Below, piece by piece: positions 58,270 through 64,000 of a DNA stretch of 64,000 nucleotides; positions within the stretch are counted from its first letter, which is position 1, and every line of letters begins with the position of its first letter. Where the stretch lies: contig OZ020307.1 of NCBI GenBank assembly GCA_963971305.1, positions 53,069,702-53,133,701 on the forward strand. The letters run 5' to 3'. Made by a program: the position numbers and the translations under genes. The notes under the pieces were generated by a model. It was not told where the DNA came from and made no database searches. It saw nothing but the letters and a program-made list of their open reading frames with translations. The DNA is from Arcuatula senhousia. Taxonomy: Eukaryota; Mollusca; Bivalvia; Mytilida; Mytilidae.

Positions 58270-58915
58270 ATTTAGCGATCTATAATCTTTTTGCGATTAC
58301 TCAGACCTCAAACATAGAGCGAAAATTAGAAACTTACAAAAGATTTCCACTACATGGTATCATCTTATCTTTATTCCTTTTCTTTCATTTGCAATGTGCA
58401 AGTGTTGTATTTTAGTAAATTGTGGTTTATTAGGAATTTAACTCGTTAAATTGGAGTTTATACATTTGATAATACCCCTATGGTGCCCTTCAGTATCTCC
58501 TTATGGGAACCCTCTCTATCTTATTTTTAGAACATGGGTTAACCAATTATATTAAAGAACCGGAGATAAGTAAGTCATTGTTTTAGCTGACCTCGTTAAT
58601 GGCAGCAGTTTTCCTTGGTTCTGAAATTATTTTGTTTTATTATTACGTTTTTTTCATCAACTTATTGACCATTGCAGTTTATATTTGGGATTTAATTTAT
58701 ATTGAGGACTTGTTACGACGCTGTTCTATCGTGCGTATCTCGTTTTGATCGTTCGATCTGCAACAAAAGACTTTGTGATCAAACTTTGCTAGGACGGGTC
58801 TATCGTGACCTATATAGATTTATCTAGATATATTGTTATTAAAATCGGGATTTATATCAAAGTATCATATTGAAGGTCAGTCACAATTTCGTTATTTTAC
58901 TAAATTGACATCATT
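58270..58915 (+). promoter_or_regulatory. 5' non-coding leader of the DIRS-type element
   Basis: 646 bases between the insertion edge and the gag start, absent from the paralogous copy. It should hold the element's promoter and left terminal repeat by position; no TATA box or repeat could be assigned with confidence. Confidence 0.4.
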
Positions 58916-60061
58916 ATGGGTCCTGTACGTCGGCGACGAGGTGATCCTGTTCGTTATGACCCAGAACTGTTGGAAAATGGGACGATTGTGCGTTTAAAGG
59001 AAGAACTGTCAAAAAAGGGTATTAGAATCCCAGTAAATGCCAGACGTATGACACTGGTTAGACTTTTGAGGGCAGCCGGAGATGAAACGCCCGCCGAATT
59101 GCTAGATAGACCCGATAGTGGTGCGCGAAATCTGACACCAGCTACATCACGTGATGATAACAATGAACATGGTGGGCTATCCCATAATGCAATGAGGCTA
59201 AATGATAACAACAATGACAATAGCCGAATTTTGATTGATTTAGTTTCGAAAGTGTCAGCTACTGTGCACTCGTTGCAACAAAATGTGACAGGATTGACAG
59301 CAACAGTGAACACGCTCTTGGCCGAGAGATCTCAAACTTCAAATAGTCGACCAGAACCGGCGAATGCACCTATGAACGAATCGCGAGCGGCCCAGCCGAT
59401 TCAGAATACTTTGGATAGCGTCACGGCGAATGACAGGCCCTCTTTCACGTTAGAATCAGCATACAGAGCCATGTCAAGACCATCGGCTGCCGCCGGAAGT
59501 GCAGAACAGCTGACTAGAAACGCAGTACGAACGAACAGGGGATATGCGGCCGAGTCCCTCCCGTATGTGGAGACTGTTTCCGAAAAATTAAGAAAAAGCA
59601 TCATTGCAGGTAATGATGTTAATCTGGCATCACTTTTGATTCCTTACTATGCAGGTTCAGGAATTCAAGAATCAGCAAGTCATTCTAACTATTCTGGGGG
59701 TGACAATCAAAACTTAAAATTAGATCACAGGCTTAATAGGTTTTTATCTTTGGCTGAATTTATACAAGCTTTTGGCACTTACAAAAGCGTCATGTGTCAA
59801 GCCCATCCACACAGAAGGGAAGAATTGGATGCTTATGAGAGGGATATTGTAGACATGGCTACTCGCTATCCAGGGAGGGGATTTTACGAGTACCATAAAC
59901 AGTTCTCAGCTCAAGCAGCTGCCCATGCTACTTACAACAACATCCCCATTGACTGGTCTATACGAAACAACACGTTATTTTGTAATATTTTTGCAAACGC
60001 ACGACCAAATGCTTGCAACAACTGTGGTAGCCCGTTTCACTTTACTGCCTTTTGTAACTAG
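58916..60061 (+). CDS. DIRS-type gag-like protein
   Basis: 381 residues. The N-terminal part is basic with a SAP-like helix stretch (residues 20-55), the middle is low complexity and Asn/Ser rich, and a conserved C-terminal part runs from about 240. It ends in a CCHC knuckle: C367, C370, H375, C380. The expected role is nucleocapsid or RNA binding. The frame stops at TAG 60059-60061, but stays open beyond it to 60325 with further zinc-finger residues, so this may be a truncated form of a longer gag. Confidence 0.85.
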   Translation: MGPVRRRRGDPVRYDPELLENGTIVRLKEELSKKGIRIPVNARRMTLVRLLRAAGDETPAELLDRPDSGARNLTPATSRDDNNEHGGLSHNAMRLNDNNNDNSRILIDLVSKVSATVHSLQQNVTGLTATVNTLLAERSQTSNSRPEPANAPMNESRAAQPIQNTLDSVTANDRPSFTLESAYRAMSRPSAAAGSAEQLTRNAVRTNRGYAAESLPYVETVSEKLRKSIIAGNDVNLASLLIPYYAGSGIQESASHSNYSGGDNQNLKLDHRLNRFLSLAEFIQAFGTYKSVMCQAHPHRREELDAYERDIVDMATRYPGRGFYEYHKQFSAQAAAHATYNNIPIDWSIRNNTLFCNIFANARPNACNNCGSPFHFTAFCN

Positions 60062-60325
60062 TCAAGTTTTTCCAGTAGGCAGTCTCAAGGGGCAAGGTCT
60101 TTCAACTCTGATCAAGACACTTATGGCAGGGAAAGAGTTTTATTTATGGGTCGTGAAATTTGCAACAATTTCAATGGCCAGAAGGGTTGTGTGAACACTA
60201 GGTGTAAGCATGCACATATATGTCTGCTATGTAAGGGAGACCACAATAAAAACATGTGTCAAGTATCAAAAAACGAGGCACAGGGTCCCCAGCGAATAGG
60301 GACCCTATCACAGAGAAAGAATTGA
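60062..60325 (+). CDS. Gag frame continuing after UAG, Cys/His-rich
   Basis: 87 codons in the same frame as the gag, straight after its TAG. They contain ICNNFNGQKGCVNTRCKHAH and then CLLCKGDHNKNMC, a CCCH/CCHC-like cluster that vertebrate DIRS-type gags also show in this place. Either the TAG is a degenerating mutation or it is read through. The end overlaps the RT frame by 70 bases. Confidence 0.7.
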   Translation, partial: SSFSSRQSQGARSFNSDQDTYGRERVLFMGREICNNFNGQKGCVNTRCKHAHICLLCKGDHNKNMCQVSKNEAQGPQRIGTLSQRKN

Positions 60326-61935
60326 ATGACATGTTACTTTCAGGGGCAACTACTCCAATTCACATTAATCAATTAGCTTTAGAATTAAGCAACTATCCTG
60401 ACTTTAATTTCAAAGAGTTTTTATTGTCCGGTTTAACTCATGGTTTTGATACAGGAATTAAGCATTTGCCAGAGTTGCCATTTGAGTGCAAAAATTTGAA
60501 ATCTGCCTTATCACAACCAGATCATGTAACTGTTTTAATTAATTCTGAAGTTGAGAAAGGGTATTTGTTAGGACCGTTTGACGATATACCGTTCAAAAAC
60601 TTTCGAATAAATCCAATTGGGGTAGCTGAGGGCAAATATAACAAAAAGAAGAGGTTAATAGTGGATCTATCTGCGCCCCATGAGAATGAATTAAATCCAA
60701 GTCTGAATGACTTGATTGATAAAGATGAATTTTCACTTTCGTATGTGTCTATTGATGATGCTATTAAAATAATTAAGAAATTAGGTCGAAAAGCATGGCT
60801 CATGAAAACAGATATAACTGATGCATTTAAAATTATACCTGTAGCACCAACATTGTGGTCTTTTCAGGGCATTAAATGGAATGAAAAATACTATTTTTTC
60901 AGCAAGTTAGTTTTTGGAAGCAGGAGTAGTCCCTCTTTATTTAATAATTTGTCTACAGCTATATGCTGGATTGCGAAAAACAACTACAACATTCAAAATA
61001 TCTTACATTTGTTGGATGATTTCTTAGTGATAGTTCCTGAACACTATGACGCACAGTTTACTATGAATGTGTTTTTAAACATATTTGAATTATTAGGTAT
61101 CCCTCTTTCGGCCAAAAAGACAGAGGGACCTACTCATATTCTTGAATACTTAGGAATAATCCTTGATACTGAACTTATGCAGGCCCGCCTTCCCAGTGAA
61201 AAACTTAAACGTATACAGGCTATTCTTGAGCATTTTAGTAGTCGTAACACTTGCACAAAGCGGGAACTATTAAGCCTCCTCGGACACTTGAACTTTGCAT
61301 GTAGAGTCATTTTACCAGGCCGTTCATTTGTGTCACACCTTATTAAGTTATCTACAACTGTCAAGAAGTTACATCATCACGTCAATCTGAAACATTGTAG
61401 ACCAGATCTTTCTATGTGGGCTAAATTCATGTCAGATTGGAATGGGGTTTCCTTTTTCATCAATGATGACATTACTAATGCGGCTGATATTCAACTCTTT
61501 ACTGATGCAACACAGACATCCTTTGGGGGTTTTTATATGAACGCTTGGTTTCAAGGGGATTTCCCAGATGTACTAATTCATGAACAAACATCAATGGCAT
61601 TTTTTGAGCTGTACCCCATTGTAATGGCATGTATTTTATGGGGGCATTGTTGGTGTAAAAAAAGGATTTTATTTCATTGTGATAACTTAGCGACAGTTGA
61701 GATTATAAGAAAAGGTCGCTCTAAGATACCAAGTATTATGAAACTTATGCGTAAACTGACTTTCCATTCTGCATGCCATAATTTTGTTATTCATGCATGT
61801 CACATCCAGGGTACAAAAAATTGTATTGCTGATTCTATTTCTCGTTATCAGATGACCAGGTTCCGAGCGTTGGCACCGCAAGCAGATTTAACACCAGTCC
61901 CATGTTTACCGGCCTCCGACCTGATGATGGATTAA
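60256..61935 (+). CDS. DIRS-type reverse transcriptase / RNase H
   Basis: 559 residues. RT motif A is KTDITDAF (D186, D189). The catalytic box is LLDD (D254, D255) where retroviral-like RTs have YxDD. RNase H follows at about residues 410-530 with TDATQTSFGGF (D417), an FELYPI glutamate and CDNLATVEI. The frame is intact. It starts within the gag continuation in another frame and ends overlapping the recombinase frame by 34 bases, a compact layout typical of the group. The true start could lie upstream by fusion or frameshift with gag. Confidence 0.93.
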   Translation: MSSIKKRGTGSPANRDPITEKELNDMLLSGATTPIHINQLALELSNYPDFNFKEFLLSGLTHGFDTGIKHLPELPFECKNLKSALSQPDHVTVLINSEVEKGYLLGPFDDIPFKNFRINPIGVAEGKYNKKKRLIVDLSAPHENELNPSLNDLIDKDEFSLSYVSIDDAIKIIKKLGRKAWLMKTDITDAFKIIPVAPTLWSFQGIKWNEKYYFFSKLVFGSRSSPSLFNNLSTAICWIAKNNYNIQNILHLLDDFLVIVPEHYDAQFTMNVFLNIFELLGIPLSAKKTEGPTHILEYLGIILDTELMQARLPSEKLKRIQAILEHFSSRNTCTKRELLSLLGHLNFACRVILPGRSFVSHLIKLSTTVKKLHHHVNLKHCRPDLSMWAKFMSDWNGVSFFINDDITNAADIQLFTDATQTSFGGFYMNAWFQGDFPDVLIHEQTSMAFFELYPIVMACILWGHCWCKKRILFHCDNLATVEIIRKGRSKIPSIMKLMRKLTFHSACHNFVIHACHIQGTKNCIADSISRYQMTRFRALAPQADLTPVPCLPASDLMMD

Positions 61936-62912
61936 AAGCACAAGTTGATAATCTTTGGGATGCTTCTATAAGTGAGAGTACAAAACGCACATATGATTCA
62001 GCTTTGAAATGTTTCAAGTCATTCTTGGTTTTAAATCGGGTTGACTGTCAGACAGGGCTTCCTTTTATTACAGAAGAGCAGCTAATATATTTTGTTACTT
62101 ATTGCCAAAAGTCTTTGAAACTCAAACACGATACAATTAAATTATATTTAGCAGGAATCCGTTATTTTCATATAAGATCTCACGGTTTTGACCCTATTGA
62201 GTCTTCAGCACGTTTACCATATATAATGCGGGGTATTAAAAAGTCACAGTCTAACATCACTAAGACAAGACTGCCCATTACTTATTCAATCTTGAAAGAA
62301 CTATGTAACTTGCTAAGCAAAGGAGTTTATTCCCCCTTTATTGATTTAATGCTTCAATGTGCCTTCAAATTGGCCTTCTTTGGGTTTTTACGTTCTGGTG
62401 AATTTACTTGTCAAAGAAATTCAAATGACAGACATTTGTTAATGCAAGATATATCGGTAGACAGTAGTAGTAAATGGTTCAAAATTAACTTGCGTTTTTC
62501 CAAATGCGATCCTTTTGGTCAAGGTGTTACGCTTACCATTTATGAGAATAATTGTCTTAAGCCGGTTGAAACTATGAAAAATTACCTGTCTATGAGAGCC
62601 AGTAGTCTACCAGGGGCATTAAGCGCAACACCATTATTTCTTGATAATGAATTCACAAGTGATCCACTAGGAAGAGATACCCTTATTTCTTTTCTAAGAC
62701 GTTTATTAGATATACTAGGATACGAAAGCAAAAATTATAGTGGTCACTCTTTTAGAAAAGGAGCAGCCACGTCAGCGGCTGCATCTGGTGTCGAAGATCA
62801 TGTAATTCGTACGCTCGGAAGGTGGTCATCTGATTGCTACATTCGTTACATAAGTACAGATGTAAATGTGTTACAAAAGGCACAAACAGACATGTATCTA
62901 GAGAGTAGTTAA
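61902..62912 (+). CDS. DIRS-type tyrosine recombinase
   Basis: 336 residues. The N-terminal SAM-like core-binding domain spans about 15-110 (TKRTYDSALKCFKSFL). The catalytic set is complete: R164 (FLRSGEF), H282 and R285 (GHSFRKGAA), W308 and the nucleophile candidate Y316 (GRWSSDCYIRYI). It would integrate the circular cDNA by site-specific recombination, without the target duplication made by DDE integrases. The intact frame with all active-site residues suggests a young copy. Confidence 0.93.
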   Translation: MFTGLRPDDGLKAQVDNLWDASISESTKRTYDSALKCFKSFLVLNRVDCQTGLPFITEEQLIYFVTYCQKSLKLKHDTIKLYLAGIRYFHIRSHGFDPIESSARLPYIMRGIKKSQSNITKTRLPITYSILKELCNLLSKGVYSPFIDLMLQCAFKLAFFGFLRSGEFTCQRNSNDRHLLMQDISVDSSSKWFKINLRFSKCDPFGQGVTLTIYENNCLKPVETMKNYLSMRASSLPGALSATPLFLDNEFTSDPLGRDTLISFLRRLLDILGYESKNYSGHSFRKGAATSAAASGVEDHVIRTLGRWSSDCYIRYISTDVNVLQKAQTDMYLESS

Positions 62913-63218
62913 GTTTAGGTTATTGTATCATATTTGTTATATTATGCCTCACTGTATCTTTAGTTGTGTTAATACTTTCAAATGTTTATTTAACATATGG
63001 TTATTTGAATCAATCAATGTATCATCTTTTGGGGGCTTTCATTCACTTCACTTTGTTCATTCATTCATTTTGGAGGCCATAATTACGGGGAATTATTTTA
63101 ACCCCAATTCGATAATACATCTCTATTCAGTTAACTTCTTTTCTTTAGATTTAGATTTTACATCGTAGGTTATATGTATTATGTCAGTTTAAACAATTAT
63201 TCTTTATGTCAGTTATGT
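62913..63218 (+). other. 3' non-coding part of the DIRS-type element
   Basis: AT-rich sequence between the recombinase stop and the 107-bp repeats. A small open frame (62923-63168) has no recognisable motif; I see nothing else. Confidence 0.5.
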
Positions 63219-63515
63219 CGACGTCAGCAGGGGGCTATTTTGCCCGCTGTTGTTCCACTCGGGCAACTTAGTCCTATATCGTGATGTCACCTGAGTTCCT
63301 CAGGCTCTAACTAGAAACTTATTTTCGACGTCAGCAGAGGGCTATTTTGCCTGCTGCTGTTCCACTCAGGCAACTTCGTCCTATATCGTGATGTCACCTG
63401 AGTTCCTCAGGCTCTAACTAGAAACTTATTTTCGACGTCAGCAGAGGGCTATTTTGCCTGCTGCTGTTCCACTCAGGCAACTTCGTCCTATATCATGATG
63501 TCAACTGAGTTCCTC
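63219..63515 (+). repeat. Three 107-bp direct repeats at the 3' end of the DIRS-type element
   Basis: Units start at 63219, 63326 and 63433 (the last shorter), each opening CGACGTCAGCAG. Each unit has two small palindromes: CCTGAG TTC CTCAGG and GCCTGC...GCAGGC-like arms around GCTGTTCCACT. Confidence 0.9.
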
Positions 63516-64000
63516 AGTACATGTACAAAAATCAAACAATCATTTCGATTATGTTTAGGATTTTGAGATCCTCGAAATCTTCAAAAAATTAAGGCTAAAG
63601 TTTACATTCAGCTGATTTAAAAAATTATTGTAGTTTTAGATCATTTTGTAGAAGAAGTGAGTAGCCCCCAAAATGCCAAATGATACTTTACAATTTTATT
63701 TTATGTTAGTATACATAATGTAGAATATTTTTACAAGATATATTGATATTAGAAATGTATATTTACAAATTGTGTGTTTGTAGTATATGTTAGAAAAAAT
63801 TAGTATAGTTAATAAATATGTTCATATTGAAGCTATGTATAATTGTACAGGGATGATCCCTCCCTTCTGAATACCTTATGTTCAAATTGGCCGCTGTATC
63901 TCTCGGGTGATCCTGACCCGGGGGTGTATCCAGCCTTGACTTGTGACGTTAATATTAATGCAAGAATTCTATTGAGGATTTGGGTATAAGTCATTACAAG
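63516..64000. other. Unassigned end of window
   Basis: AT-rich, no gene seen. It may be the remaining 3' end of the DIRS-type element. A GATCCTGACCCGGGGG stretch near 63910 is GC-richer than its surroundings. Confidence 0.4.

Larger units (their letters stand above)
58270..63520 (+). mobile_element. DIRS/Ngaro-type tyrosine-recombinase retrotransposon
   Basis: The left edge is placed where similarity to copy 1 (13266-13650) ends, at about 58269. The element has, in order, a gag-like frame, an RT-RNase H frame, an overlapping tyrosine recombinase frame, and then three 107-bp repeats. There is no integrase or protease. The right edge is not fixed; the repeats end near 63515 and the element may run on towards 64000. 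I found no convincing terminal inverted or split direct repeats by eye, so DIRS and Ngaro cannot be told apart. It sits in the INTS1 intron above E1, in the opposite orientation to the gene. Confidence 0.88.

Noticed and set aside
58954..61364. Minus-strand frames inside the DIRS-type genes (for example 58954-59313, 60522-60803)
   Set aside because: Antisense shadows of gag and RT with no motifs.

Overview
The window is from an AT-rich, intron-rich, repeat-dense animal genome. A bivalve mollusc, most likely a mussel-like species, is the best guess. The reasons are long introns full of short tandem arrays and foldback elements, TRIM-like B-box proteins without a RING, a DIRS/Ngaro-type tyrosine-recombinase retrotransposon and a Penelope-like reverse transcriptase. 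The species call is inference from repeat style; no marker gene fixes it.

The main gene is the 3' half of the Integrator subunit 1 gene (INTS1), on the minus strand from 57687 down to the stop at 14744. I could place 29 coding exons (E1 to E29 in transcript order) with GT/AG borders and fully consistent phases. They encode about 1,372 residues and match the C-terminal part of animal INTS1 throughout. The 5' half lies beyond position 64000. A single-exon B-box/coiled-coil/beta-propeller gene (45097-46791, plus strand) sits inside the E6-E7 intron.

A block holding that TRIM-like gene plus exons E1 to E6 (44690-58269) has a second copy at 2095-13650, downstream of the INTS1 stop. The second TRIM-like gene (2519-4210) is intact. 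The second set of INTS1 exons is a pseudogene fragment: E2 is mostly lost and E3 has a 14-bp frameshift. The in-line copy is also damaged: E6 carries an in-frame TAG where the fragment has TGG. The same base change creates a new AG that could splice the stop away in frame.

The most unusual feature is a set of five tandem arrays, each starting from the 3' end of an INTS1 exon and extending into the following intron: E7 (63-bp units, about 27 extra copies), E12 (32-bp units, about 35), E9 (about 120-bp units, 9), E17 (about 106-bp units, 4) and E11 (about 65-bp units, 2). Each unit repeats the exon end and its 5' splice site. In the E7 and E12 arrays most units also have an AG placed so that a 21-nt or 15-nt in-frame microexon is bounded by splice-like sites.

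Mobile DNA: a DIRS/Ngaro-type element (about 58270 to at least 63515) with gag-like, RT-RNase H and tyrosine recombinase frames; a decayed Penelope-like RT inside a 2.37-kb TIR-bounded insertion (54828-57198); a 1.66-kb hAT-like element (26734-28394) with a foldback element nested in it; a Tc1/mariner-type MITE 18 bp from an INTS1 acceptor; further foldback elements; and several dispersed families, one ending in a GCTCAC...GTGAGC hairpin. No rRNA, tRNA or CRISPR was recognised.
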